The position numbers and the translations under genes were made by a program. A DNA stretch of 64,000 nucleotides, from contig OZ244795.1 of NCBI GenBank assembly GCA_965219925.1, positions 3,348,001-3,412,000 on the forward strand, given 5' to 3'. Below, piece after piece: positions 40,420-49,044 of the stretch (its first letter is position 1; each line of letters starts with the position of its first letter). Source of the DNA: Bin87 sp965219925 (lineage in GTDB: Bacteria; Chloroflexota; Dehalococcoidia; Lucifugimonadales; UBA3495). The notes beneath the pieces are model-generated. The model ran no database searches and had not been told where the DNA came from. It worked only from the letters and a program-made list of their open reading frames with translations.

Positions 40420-41709
40420 CTAGGCTCCGGCTGCCGCCCGGCTTTCCAGGGCTGCTTCAAAGGAACCCAACATCGGCTTGATGAAAAGCGGGTTGACCAC
40501 TTCCTCCACCGCTTCCTGGGTTTTGAGGCCGTTGCCGGTGATGTACGCCACGGTCAGTTCGTCGGGGCCAATGGCGCCGGACTCCGCCAGGTATTTGAGG
40601 GTTGAGATCGTAACTCCGCCGGCGGTCTCGGTAAAGATGCCTTCGGTTTCGGCCAACAGCTTGATGCCATTCACCACCTGGTTTTCGGGCACAGCGTAGC
40701 CGCTGCCATCCGATTCACGGATGACGCGCAGGGCGTAGATGCCGTCCGCCGGGTTGCCGATGGCGAGGGACTTGGCGATGCTGTCGGGGCGCACCGGGCG
40801 AATCTGGTTCTGGTGGTTCTCCCAGGCGGTTACGATGGGACAGCAACCGGCGGCCTGCGCCATGTGCATCCGGGTGGTTACGGCGGGATGATGCGCGGTG
40901 TTCTGGTCGGCGCCGAAGGGCAGGGGCGCCACCCCGTCCAGCAAGCCCAGGCACGCCAGTTCGTTGAATCCCTTCCATATTTTGGTGAACATGGCGCCCG
41001 ATGCCGATGGAATCACCACGTGGTCTGGAACGCGCCAACCCAATTGCTCGGCCACCTCGTAGCCCAGGGTTTTGCTGCCTTCGGCGTAGTAGGGCCGCAT
41101 ATTGATGTTGACGAAAGCCCAGGGGTAGTTGTCACTGACCTCGCTGCAAAGACGGTTGACTTCGTCGTAGGTTCCTTCCACCGCCACCAGGGTGGGGTTG
41201 TAAACGGCGGCTCCGATAACCTTGCCCCGTTCCAGGTCGGCGGGAATGAACACCACGGCGTCGATGCCGGCGCGGGCGGCGTGGGCGGCCACGCTGCAGG
41301 CCAGGTTGCCGGTGCTGGCGCAGGCCAGGGTGTCATAGCCGAATTCCACCGCTTTGGTGGCAGCTACGGACACCACCCGATCCTTGAAGGAGAAAGACGG
41401 ATTGACGCTGTCGTTCTTGATGTACAGGTTGTTCAACCCGAGGCGCTTGCCGAGGTTTTTGGCCTTCAGCAGCGGCGTGTAGCCGGCCATAATGTCCACC
41501 GGATCATCGGCGGAGGCAGGGAGAAGGTCCTGATAACGCCAGATGCTGATGGGGCCATCGGCGATGCGCTGGTGGCTGATGACCTCGGAGATGGTCACGT
41601 AGTCGTAGATGACTTCCAGCGGGCCGAAGCAAAAATCGCATACGTTGAGGGGTTCGCCCGGATATTCCCGGTCGCACTCCCGGCACTTCAATCCTTTGAC
41701 AAATGCCAC
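40420..41709 (-). CDS. thrC: Threonine-synthase-like PLP enzyme
   Basis: The start is a GTG at 41709 preceded by GGAGG. The 429-residue protein has an N-terminal zinc ribbon (C9, C12, C24, C27), then the PLP domain with the Schiff-base lysine in PSFSFKDR (K109). The cofactor-phosphate loop is in CASTGNLACSVAAHAARAG, and the segment VIPSASGAMFTKIWKGFNEL follows. The family converts O-phosphohomoserine to threonine. In this cluster with a NIL protein and a MoaD/ThiS-like carrier, an alternative sulfur-linked reaction on the same type of substrate is possible. The C-terminal third (ETAGGVTISTLKYLAESGAI) is normal for the class. Confidence 0.9.
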   Translation of the reverse strand: MAFVKGLKCRECDREYPGEPLNVCDFCFGPLEVIYDYVTISEVISHQRIADGPISIWRYQDLLPASADDPVDIMAGYTPLLKAKNLGKRLGLNNLYIKNDSVNPSFSFKDRVVSVAATKAVEFGYDTLACASTGNLACSVAAHAARAGIDAVVFIPADLERGKVIGAAVYNPTLVAVEGTYDEVNRLCSEVSDNYPWAFVNINMRPYYAEGSKTLGYEVAEQLGWRVPDHVVIPSASGAMFTKIWKGFNELACLGLLDGVAPLPFGADQNTAHHPAVTTRMHMAQAAGCCPIVTAWENHQNQIRPVRPDSIAKSLAIGNPADGIYALRVIRESDGSGYAVPENQVVNGIKLLAETEGIFTETAGGVTISTLKYLAESGAIGPDELTVAYITGNGLKTQEAVEEVVNPLFIKPMLGSFEAALESRAAAGA

Positions 41710-42052
41710 GGGGCGGTACCTCCGTTGGTAGGTTGGGCGTGCCGGATGTTGGGCGGCCCGTTCAGGCTATGATTCGTCGCTGTGTCGCCGCGGTCGATGT
41801 GGAATCCGCACACGGTCGTGGTTGTCCCTGGCGGTTGACCGCAACACCGCAGGGCCGGTTCAATAAGTTGCAATCACGCAATACTGGGCTCACGCAGGTA
41901 AACATTCTGCCAGACAGCGGCGATACTGGCAACCGGCAGGTTCAATGTCAACGCAAATGAACTCGTCGGCTGACACCGGGCGAACCGGCGCCGCCGGATC
42001 GGCACCCCGCTGGGACGAAAGAGCGTCGACCAGGGATATGGGGCTGACGAAC
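41710..42052. other. Leader/intergenic region upstream of thrC
   Basis: About 340 bases with no supported gene. On the minus strand the last part before the GTG holds the GGAGG site. Several GC-rich inverted segments are present, but I recognise no known riboswitch or T-box. An unidentified leader element cannot be excluded. Confidence 0.35.
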
Positions 42053-42233
42053 CTCACGCGTACCCACTTTGTCATTGCGACCCCGTACTCGGTGTGGGGG
42101 TTGGCAATCTCGTCGCCGTAGCAAAGGTGGTTTGCCGACGTGTGTTCAACCTAAACGAGATTGCCACGTCGCTACGCTCCTCGCAATGACAGCAGGCCAG
42201 TTTGGATTGACAAAAGCGGGTACAAGTGAGGCT
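42053..42233. repeat. CATTGCGAG-family inverted repeat with nested palindrome, copy 6
   Basis: A full copy from CCTCACGCGTACCCACTTTG to GCGGGTACAAGTGAGG. In the left arm the usual GCGCAGCG is replaced by CCCCGTACTCGGTGTGGGGG, a mini-palindrome of the CCCGTATC...GGGG type. The inner arm TGGCAATCTCG resumes directly after it. The right side carries the extra GCAGGCCAGTTTGG segment seen also at 24.7 kb. Confidence 0.85.
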
Positions 42234-42404
42234 GGCGAACTCGTTGACATTTTTCATCGCCCTGCCATTAGGCCGGCTGACAAACCGCCGAGTCCGCATC
42301 GGCGGCAAACCGCGGGTGTTACAATGGTTCCCAACCACGGGCTGGCGTGGCGATACGCGCTAGTCACGCCAAACGGGCGGCGTGCCCGTTACTTTTGCCG
42401 ATGC

Positions 42405-42492
42405 GGAGAGGTGGCCGAGTGGTTGAAGGCGCCGGTCTCGAAAACCGGTATACCCCTCTGGGGTATCGCGGGTTCGAATCCCGCCCTCTCCG
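42405..42492 (+). tRNA. tRNA-Ser (CGA)
   Basis: Acceptor stem GGAGAGG pairs with CCTCTCC, the discriminator is G and CCA is encoded directly after (42493-42495). The anticodon loop is CTCGAAA between CCGGT and ACCGG, giving anticodon CGA. A long variable arm (TACCCCTCTGGGGTA) marks a class II tRNA, consistent with serine. The T arm is GCGGGTTCGAATCCCGC. It borders the integrase remnant on its 3' side. Confidence 0.95.
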
Positions 42493-42642
42493 CCATTTTA
42501 CATCGTGAATCTCCCCGACACTCGGCCATTCTCTACCTGATTTGAGTAGGAGATGGCCGTTTTTTATCCCAAGAAATCCGCCAAAATCCTGCCGCATCCG
42601 GTAAATAATGGTACAGAACTGGTATAGACAGGACAGGGTTCG

Positions 42643-42989
42643 TTGACTTCAAAAAGTAAGCGCAACGCCCTTTCCGCGGTTTTCGTTCAGTCGGTTCAAG
42701 AAACGGGCACATACTCAGATGGGGGCGGCCTCAATCTCCGGGTAGAAGATTCCGGAACCAAGTACTGGTTCCAGCTGGTCAGCATCGACGGGGAACGGAG
42801 GAATCTGGGCCTGGGCGGATACCCGACGGTTTCCCTGGCGGAGGCACGCAAGGCCGCCCGGCCAACGCCAGGATGATCTGGGAAGGCCGCGCCCCGCTGG
42901 CGGAGAAACGCGAGGCCATTGCAGCCCGCCATTGGCCACCGGTGGTCATCAAAGGTGATTTGGATACAGTCGGGATGGTCAAGTGGTAG
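42643..42989 (+). pseudogene. Tyrosine-recombinase (integrase) N-terminal remnant
   Basis: The first 70 residues (TYSDGGGLNLRVEDSGTKYWFQLV split over 'SDGGGLNLRV' and 'KYWFQLVSIDGERRNLGLGG', then YPTVSLAEARKAAR) match the DUF4102 arm-DNA-binding domain of tRNA-targeting integrases. A frameshift near 42865 leads to a second frame with NARMIWEGRAPLAEKREAIA, the normal continuation, before a stop at 42987. The core-binding and catalytic domains are gone. Such integrases insert at the 3' end of tRNA genes, and tRNA-Ser lies 150 bases upstream. It is therefore the left-end scar of a former genomic island or prophage. Confidence 0.85.
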
Positions 42990-43393
42990 CATCTGTTGGG
43001 TGCTCCTGGTCTTGGGTCGGTTTTTGGTTTCAAAACCATTATCCCTGAAGCACAGGAGCACTTTCTTGCCACGTCAGCACACCGCGATACTCATCTTTTC
43101 GGTGGATTGGGGCTAATGGTGCGGGCATATCTTGCCTTTGGCCGGGACATTGCCGCAACCGTCCAACCGCGTGCCCGCAACCAGAGCGAGCGCTATCAGT
43201 CCCGCTCCCGTTGCGGCCCCGTTTGAACTATTTCGCAGCGTGCCCTAACCCTACCAATTTGCTGCCTTTCCAGCAACGACCGCATCTCGATCATGCCCGA
43301 GAGCATCACCACTCTGATCCGTTCACCCGCCAGCTCAACGACTGCCGATTTCACCCTACACAAATACGGGCTTCACCTTGCCCCCGATGTAGA
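42990..43393. other. Degenerate sequence after the integrase remnant
   Basis: About 400 bases without an intact gene. A short stretch near 43270-43310 (GACCGCATCTCGATCATGCC) resembles the region near the 5' end of the IS630 transposase gene at 62125-62150, so a third, almost erased copy may have been here. Nothing else is recognised. Confidence 0.35.
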
Positions 43394-44131
43394 TCATGGT
43401 ATCGGTGGTTCGACCTCAAGCGGGTGGGTAAACAGGGAAAACTCGTAGTATGCCTCTTGGAGCTTCACACGTTCCGATCCACTGTGGTCAACGACCAAGA
43501 TGCCCAGCTCCTGGATCCAGTGTCTCAGCGTGATAAAAGGAAGCGGCCCAGCCTTGCGGACCTTCATGCGATAATACGTGAAGACCCGTTCGCCACCCTC
43601 GGAGTGGGTTCCCCTCAGCCAGAAGCCGCCATCCGCCGCAGGATCAACCAAGTACCAAGGAATTCCCGACAGATACTCGTCCACCCCCAGCGTCAATTCC
43701 AGCACCCCCGCGGTATAAACCGGGTCCACCGATTTAGCGTCGAATTCGACCCATTCGGACCAGTCCCGAGTGCTGGTGTTCCGTTCCCGCTGATAGGCCC
43801 GGTCACCTACGATCACGAGATACTCAGCCCGTTTGTCCCGGAGTCCGGACACGTCCAACTCCAGGCGGTCCGGATTGACCCAATCCCCGCGCACGGTGAT
43901 CCTTTTATCTTCCCCCCTTCCCGGCAGGTACGTCGTAATGTTACCGTCCACCCGGTAGGAGTGGGCGGAGCCCATGCTCTTGCGGACTTTGGATACCACA
44001 CGGTCAACCTCGCCACCCACAACGTCGTTAGACCCCGTAGGTTCGCTAGGCGTCCCGCAGGCGAACAAGAGGGTCACCGTGGCGAGGGCCACGGTGACCT
44101 GTCTGAGCGAGACAGACATGAAACTCTTCAC
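43394..44131 (-). CDS. Exported lipoprotein, LolA/LppX-like
   Basis: The frame starts with GTG at 44131, overlapping the previous gene's stop by four bases (GTGA). An ATG at 44119 is an alternative. The N-terminus is a lipoprotein signal (VTVALATVTLLFAC). The mature part has a half-barrel pattern (SAHSYRVDGNITTYLPGRGE, RLELDVSGLRDKRAEYLVIV, GDRAYQRERNTSTRDWSEWV), typical of the LolA/LppX-like lipoproteins that bind lipids or reside on the cell surface. It is the last of three co-directional exported-protein genes in this accessory region. Confidence 0.7.
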   Translation of the reverse strand: MKSFMSVSLRQVTVALATVTLLFACGTPSEPTGSNDVVGGEVDRVVSKVRKSMGSAHSYRVDGNITTYLPGRGEDKRITVRGDWVNPDRLELDVSGLRDKRAEYLVIVGDRAYQRERNTSTRDWSEWVEFDAKSVDPVYTAGVLELTLGVDEYLSGIPWYLVDPAADGGFWLRGTHSEGGERVFTYYRMKVRKAGPLPFITLRHWIQELGILVVDHSGSERVKLQEAYYEFSLFTHPLEVEPPIP

Positions 44132-44655
44132 GGGGAAGGCACTGGCACCAAATCCGTGATTATGACGGCTTTAGTTTCGCCGCTATCGGTCGGGCCTCCG
44201 CCGTCCCAGACCTGGTGCCACACATCGTTCTTCACGACCACATTCGGTTGCCAGTACCAAAACGCGCACACGAAGCTGGATGAGGAGCCGGTGCCTGATT
44301 CACCCACGACCACAGTGTCGAAGACACCATTGTCTTTATCCCAGTCAATGTCCATCCGGAACGGGCCGCAATACTCGCTCCCTCTCGTCCTGACGTACAG
44401 CTCATCAATAACGGAATCGGATTCGGTCAGGCCGGCTCCTTCGTACTGGATCAAACCCGGAGGGACAGGAGCTGACCATCCCACAGTGGCGATGCCATCC
44501 CAATCGACGCCGTTCACGGTGCCGCTGTCGCTGTCGGAATCATTTTCCCACCAAGCGGATACCGATCCGACCGACAACATGACGGCAATGGACAACAGGG
44601 CCAACACGAGGAAAAGGAATTTCTTTTGAAATCGAATTGTCGATAGACTCGTCAT
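44128..44655 (-). CDS. Secreted protein of unknown function
   Basis: A 175-residue protein with a clear signal peptide (KKFLFLVLALLSIAVMLSVG, cleavage probably after SVSA). The mature part is acidic and Trp-rich: WWENDSDSDSGTVNGVDWDG and FWYWQPNVVVKNDVWHQVWD. It has two Cys (EYCGPF, FVCAFW) that may form a disulfide. I recognise no family. Its start lies three bases from the reconstructed end of the upstream gene, and its stop overlaps the downstream gene, so it is the middle gene of a three-gene unit. Confidence 0.65.
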   Translation of the reverse strand: MTSLSTIRFQKKFLFLVLALLSIAVMLSVGSVSAWWENDSDSDSGTVNGVDWDGIATVGWSAPVPPGLIQYEGAGLTESDSVIDELYVRTRGSEYCGPFRMDIDWDKDNGVFDTVVVGESGTGSSSSFVCAFWYWQPNVVVKNDVWHQVWDGGGPTDSGETKAVIITDLVPVPSP

Positions 44656-44741
44656 CTCTTACTCCACCTTGGATTTGAGGATTTCCGTTTGTTCGACCAG
44701 CACCTCGTTACCGTCTGCATCGACAGACCAACGACTATGCT

Positions 44742-45419
44742 TCAGGACCATATCGAGGTCAGACGACACCAGCACCCTTTGCTTGAAAGACGCAGGACCC
44801 AAGTCTTCGACCTGAGGCAATTGTACCCCAGAGATCCCGCCGGAGTTCGCCCTTCCGCAGAGGCGGTTATCTCGTAGACATTGACCGCTCGCCCGTTGAA
44901 CTCGTCAGTGCGGGTTTTGGACCAACCCTGATCCGTAAGCTTGCCATCCAATCCTGACAAAGCCGAGTTGGGATCCATAGCGAGCATACTGGCAGGCAGA
45001 ACCTCAGTAGTAGTCTTACCGCTACGATGGTTTGTCGTGCTCGATGTTCCGTCAGCTTGGACAACAGTCGTATACCAAAGGTCCCCGTTCTGCGCACGGA
45101 CCTCGCTGCTACTCTCGAGGAAATTCCCGTCGTCATCGACGGTCACCGATCCAGTCAGCCGGGCATTCTCGGGATGCACTTCGATGCCCGTGTCAGCCGC
45201 AACCCGCGACGATAGGCTGCCATACCTCCTGTACGTGGCAATGTCGTACTTAAAAGTGCTGCTGGAAGTAAGCGCTTGTTTGTTGTAACGGTCGTTCCCA
45301 GTCGCACCAACTTCGCTTCCACTCGTCAGGAACAACGCGCCAGTGCCCAAGATGGCGAATGCCCCTATTGCGAGCACCAGCAACAACGACGTTCTGGGGT
45401 GCTTGATTGAAATCTTCAT
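44742..45419 (-). CDS. Exported LolA-like protein with 3' frameshift
   Basis: The intact frame gives 225 residues with an N-terminal membrane anchor or signal (TSLLLVLAIGAFAILGTGAL) and a mature domain resembling lipoprotein carriers (ARLTGSVTVDDDGNFLESSS, RAVNVYEITASAEG). After TPAGSLG the frame becomes Cys/Arg-rich and ends abruptly. The neighbouring frame continues VQLPQVEDLGPASFKQRVLV, SSDLDMVLKHSRWSVDADG and VLVEQTEILKSKVE, ending at 44659, four bases before the next gene. A one-base deletion near 44840 therefore probably split the real gene (about 253 residues). It is first in the three-gene unit. Confidence 0.65.
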   Translation of the reverse strand: MKISIKHPRTSLLLVLAIGAFAILGTGALFLTSGSEVGATGNDRYNKQALTSSSTFKYDIATYRRYGSLSSRVAADTGIEVHPENARLTGSVTVDDDGNFLESSSEVRAQNGDLWYTTVVQADGTSSTTNHRSGKTTTEVLPASMLAMDPNSALSGLDGKLTDQGWSKTRTDEFNGRAVNVYEITASAEGRTPAGSLGYNCLRSKTWVLRLSSKGCWCRLTSIWS

Positions 45420-45569
45420 TGTTTACCTTCAAATTCCTTCTTTGACCGATACATCGGTCCTCATTTGGTTCTAGTTTCGATGCCAAACGATTCCCGCGGT
45501 TCATCACCTCCTCACTCAGCTGTCCAAAGCAGAAGCATTGATTGACCATTTCAGGAGCCAATCAACAAA

Positions 45570-45595
45570 AGCCCCGCCGCATTCACGACGGGGCT
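45570..45595 (-). terminator. Probable terminator upstream of exported-protein operon
   Basis: AGCCCCG and CGGGGCT form a stem around CCGCATTCACGA. On the minus strand it is followed by TTTTGTTG. It would stop transcription entering the three-gene unit from the right, or act as an attenuator in its leader. The 45420-45973 stretch has no other supported feature. Confidence 0.6.
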
Positions 45596-45973
45596 GGACA
45601 CGCAGGAGTCACAGGGCTACCATTTAAGCCCGATGGCGGAGCGACATTCCCCATCGTCTGCGGCCTCGGTCTTGTCCACCGGGGCCGTTCTGTTGGCCCG
45701 CGCATTCTACGGGATACATCGGCCCTTGGGATACATCGGCCCTTGCCAAAACTAATCATTCCGCCGTGATAGCCATCATATGCGGCGAATTTATGCAATC
45801 TGCAAAGCTCCTGTGACGTACCATGTTTCAGCACGCCTCATATGGAATATATCCGTCGTACAAAGTAATAGATGGCGAAAACGGGTCATTTTCGCCGGCT
45901 CACAAAAAAGTAACACACTTGTCGCACGGCTCAATGCCTGAGCGAAAACGAAACCGAACACGAGGAACAAAAG

Positions 45974-46063
45974 ATGGGATGGACAGGAACGCCGGTCTAC
46001 GGCCGGCCCAAGACCGAGGAAGTAAACCGAATCATCGACGACGCCGTCAGCTCACCACACTAC
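45974..46063 (+). pseudogene. 5' fragment of an ORF split by IS630 copy 1
   Basis: The frame from ATG 45974 reads MGWTGTPVYGRPKTEEVNRI then IDDAVSSPHY up to the edge of the insertion element. Joined to the frame that starts at 47345 on the far side (VIDRSGWIGWDHQFLLCEL), it gives one uninterrupted protein. The family is not recognised, but the context is an accessory region. Confidence 0.7.
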
Positions 46064-47344
46064 TAAACCAAAGCCAAGGTGGGATGTGCATTTGCCGGGT
46101 GCTGGGAATCGGGGCGGGTGTCTCGCGGGAGTGTTTCGGCCCTTGATTGCAGGACCGTCCGGCAGCGTCGTCTCACCTCATCTTTCCGGCTGGACAGCCC
46201 GGCCAGGAATTTGCCGACCCTCTCCTGCACCGCCGCCCTGCTCCCCAGGCACATATTGCCAGTGGCCTCCTCTCTCGCCCAGCCCCAGACAGCCTCATCG
46301 GCGTTGAAGTCCGGGCTGTAGCCCGGCAGAGCCTGCCCCGTGCTTGACACGGGGTTCACCAGCCTCAGCTCCAGCTCAGGCGTCCTGAGGTACTCCCGCA
46401 CCGCTTCCCCACGGTGGGCCGGCGCATTGTCTCAGATGACCCGCAGCGGCCCTGGATGCTTTTCCTTAAGTTGCGTCAGGAAGGCCAGTTGCGTCAGGAA
46501 GGCAACCGAGGTCCCGCTGTTGCTGTTGCCCGCCAGTTCCATCCATTCCACCTCGCCCGTCTCCAGGCACACCGCTGAATAGTAGCTGGCCTTCTCCCCA
46601 TACCGCGGGCTATTGGAGTCCACCAACGCAGGCTTACCCTTCAGCACCCACTGGCCCCGCAATTCCGCGTCCGCCCGGAAGTGGGCCTCCCCAGCAAAGA
46701 ATATGCTGGCTTCAGTCCGTTGGGCCTCCTCCCACCGGGCGGCGTACTCCGCCACGAAGGCCGCCCGCTTGGACTCATTCGCCTTGAGCAGACGCTTCTT
46801 GGGGCGCTTGCAGGCAAACCCCAGCCGGTAAAGCCAGTTCAGGCAACTGCTGCGGCACAGGCTGATGCCAAACCGTTCTGAGACAAACTGCCGCACCACC
46901 CTCCAATACCAGTTGGCCAGTTGGATGCCCGCCGCAGCGGGCGGTTGTTCCACCGCCCCTTTCAACTACTCCTGCTGCGCCTGGTCAAGGGCGGTGGGAA
47001 CCACCGGTCTGCTCGAATATCAGGGCCGCAGGCCCTCCCTCACCGAAGGCCGACGCCCAACGCCCGATAGTGTGGGGGTCCCGCTCCAGCGCCTCCGCCG
47101 TCGCCGCTGCCGTCAAGCCCTGAGCCAGCAGCAGGATGGCGTACCACCGCTCCCGCTCCCGGGGTGTGGGAGCCAGAATCATCCGCCGCCGCCAGTCCTT
47201 GACTCCCATCTGCCATTGTTCCAGAGACCGGTCTATCTCCCTCACGCCCATCACCAACCCCTCGCAATTTCTGAGACCAGCTACCTCGGTTCCTTCACAA
47301 ATTTACCCCATGCGTCTGCGCATTTCACCTTGGCTTTGGTTTAG
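46063..47344 (-). mobile_element. IS630-family insertion sequence, decayed copy 1
   Basis: Terminal inverted repeats CTAAACCAAAGCCAAGGTG and CACCTTGGCTTTGGTTTAG flank about 1.28 kb, and the left flank is TA, as expected for IS630 elements. The only content is a broken transposase on the minus strand. A second copy with the same ends lies at 61004-62248. The left and right host flanks belong to one ORF. Confidence 0.88.
46076..47257 (-). pseudogene. IS630-family transposase, broken (copy 1)
   Basis: Three frames together reconstruct the transposase: an N-terminal HTH part (RERERWYAILLLAQGLTAAA, ALERDPHTIGRWASAFGEGG), a middle part (GLAFACKRPKK-like RLGFACKRPKKRLLKANESK, FRADAELRGQWVLKGKPALV), and a C-terminal part (YSPDFNADEAVWGWAREEAT). 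Defects are a frameshift near 46970, a Gly for the first catalytic Asp (FAGEAHF; copy 2 has FADEAHF), a duplicated AFLTQL, and a TGA replacing Trp in VIWDN. It also carries a 30-bp palindrome in frame at 46331-46360. It cannot make an active enzyme. Confidence 0.88.
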
Positions 47345-47755
47345 GTAATCGATCGCTCCGGCTGGATTGGGTGGGACCACCAGTTCCTGCTCTGCGAGCT
47401 GAACCCCGACGTGAAGCCCGAACAACCCGCCCGCCGGTTCATCATGGTGGTGCTGGCCCGCAGCTCTACCACCGAGCTGCGGTACAAGATCATGGACGAA
47501 GCAGACGGACCCGCCGAGACCGACTGCCCCCTGCGGATCCTGAAAGCCGCCGACCTCTACCCTGCTGCCGACGAAACCGCCGCCAACTGGCGCAAAGCGT
47601 GCCGGAAGCAACACGAGGATGCCCGGCAGTTCAGCCAGATACTGAAGCAGATCGAGGAACAGCCCCAGCACGCCGACCGGAGAGGACTATTGGCTTGGAG
47701 CAACTGCCGACTCGTGATGGGCCAAAATACAATCACGCAATTGGTCAGTGATTGA
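47345..47755 (+). pseudogene. 3' fragment of the ORF split by IS630 copy 1
   Basis: The open frame from the insertion edge reads VIDRSGWIGWDHQFLLCELN, ARRFIMVVLARSSTTELRYK, IMDEADGPAETDCPLRILKA, ending in ITQLVSD. It is in frame with the 5' fragment at 45974-46063. A GTG at 47411 could start a shortened product. The protein is charged, without membrane segments, and of unknown function. Confidence 0.65.
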
Positions 47756-47868
47756 GGTTACGGCAACTGATTCCAGACATATACCGCAAACATATAATGG
47801 ACTGCCCAAATGCAGTTGTCATTGATAAGATTGCTTAAGAATCCAGGGAATCTTAGCTGTTCTGGGAG

Positions 47869-49044
47869 ATGACGTTGCGCTCAGCGGTTGACCAGGAGAT
47901 CAGGGATCTAATCCAAAAGAATGGGCGAATTACATTCGCTCGGTTCATGCAAGCCTGCCTGTACTCGCGCAGTGGAGGCTTTTATTCTGCCCGGGGCAAT
48001 AGGATCAGCACCCACTTCGGTACCTCTTCCACGAGTCATCCGGTTTTCGGCGCCCTGATCGCACGGCAACTGGAGCAGATGTGGCACCTCCTCGGAAACC
48101 CTCCCGTTTTCCATGTGATCGAGGTGGGTTCCGGCGACGGCGTCCTGGCTCAATCCATCGTGGATGCCTGCCGGCGGATAGCCCCCCGGTTCGCTCAGGC
48201 GCTTTACTATGTCGCCGCAGACTACGAGCCTGGATGGCTCGAACCACCTGACCACACCTTTTACTGGGCCAACTGGACTGGAGATCGGATATCCTCAAGC
48301 AGGCAAGACACGATCTTTGGAATCCAACGAGTTAAAACCGAAGGACTTCGGGCGTTCCGAAATGTTGTTGGTTGTATCCTGTGTAACGAGTTGATCGACA
48401 ACTTCCCTGTCCACCGGTTCGCCATCCAGGGTGGAAGAGTCAAGGAAGTCTTCGTCAAGTCGGCGGGGGAGGATTTCACCGAAGTCCTGGATGAGCCATC
48501 CTCACCTCGCATCGAAAATAGGCTGACCAGCTTGGGCTTATCCTTGACTGAAGGGTATCGAGGTGAGGTGAACTTGGCTATGGAGGACTGGACTGGCCAG
48601 CTTTCCAGAGCCCTGGACCGCGGGTTTGTTCTTACTATCGACTACGGTCAACCGGCCACTGACCTCTACTCGCCCCGGAATGCCCGGGGTACGCTGGTCT
48701 GTTACAACCGACACGTCGTCAGCAGCGACCCGTACCAGCACATCGGGCAACAGGACATTACCTGCCAGGTGGACTTCACGTCCCTCATGCGGATTGGTGA
48801 CAGGCACGGTCTAGCCACCGTGGGCTACGCCTTACAGAGCCAGTTCCTGACGAACCTTGGCTTCTTCTCGTTCCTCGATGCCCTCCAAACGCAAGGCCTA
48901 TCCGCAGCCCGAACGGCACTGAGCCGTATGGCCATGATGACCCTGGTGGACTCGAACGAGTATGGCGACTTCAAAGTGCTTGCCCAAGCTAAAGGGAACG
49001 GGTTGGACGTTGAGCTTCTGGGGTTTGAAGGCGCTGAATTCTAG
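47869..49044 (+). CDS. SAM-dependent methyltransferase, MidA/NDUFAF7 family
   Basis: The 391-residue protein starts LRSAVDQEIRDLIQKNGRIT and has the family's N-terminal FMQACLYSRSGGFYSARG. The SAM-binding motif is FHVIEVGSGDGVLAQSIVDA. The family-specific block is GCILCNELIDNFPVHRFAIQ, and later come FVLTIDYGQPATDLYSPRNA and GTLVCYNRHVVSSDPYQHIG. In mitochondria the homologue methylates an arginine of complex I subunit NDUFS2. Bacterial targets are not known. The end overlaps convergently with the thiolase gene by four bases. Confidence 0.9.
   Translation: MTLRSAVDQEIRDLIQKNGRITFARFMQACLYSRSGGFYSARGNRISTHFGTSSTSHPVFGALIARQLEQMWHLLGNPPVFHVIEVGSGDGVLAQSIVDACRRIAPRFAQALYYVAADYEPGWLEPPDHTFYWANWTGDRISSSRQDTIFGIQRVKTEGLRAFRNVVGCILCNELIDNFPVHRFAIQGGRVKEVFVKSAGEDFTEVLDEPSSPRIENRLTSLGLSLTEGYRGEVNLAMEDWTGQLSRALDRGFVLTIDYGQPATDLYSPRNARGTLVCYNRHVVSSDPYQHIGQQDITCQVDFTSLMRIGDRHGLATVGYALQSQFLTNLGFFSFLDALQTQGLSAARTALSRMAMMTLVDSNEYGDFKVLAQAKGNGLDVELLGFEGAEF

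Noticed and set aside
40813..41772. 319-codon plus-strand ORF opposite thrC
   Set aside because: Shadow of thrC; Gly/Val/His-rich without domain.
45583..45834. 83-codon minus-strand ORF between terminator and split ORF
   Set aside because: No ribosome binding site or domain; its composition is irregular and it runs into the hairpin at 45570-45595.
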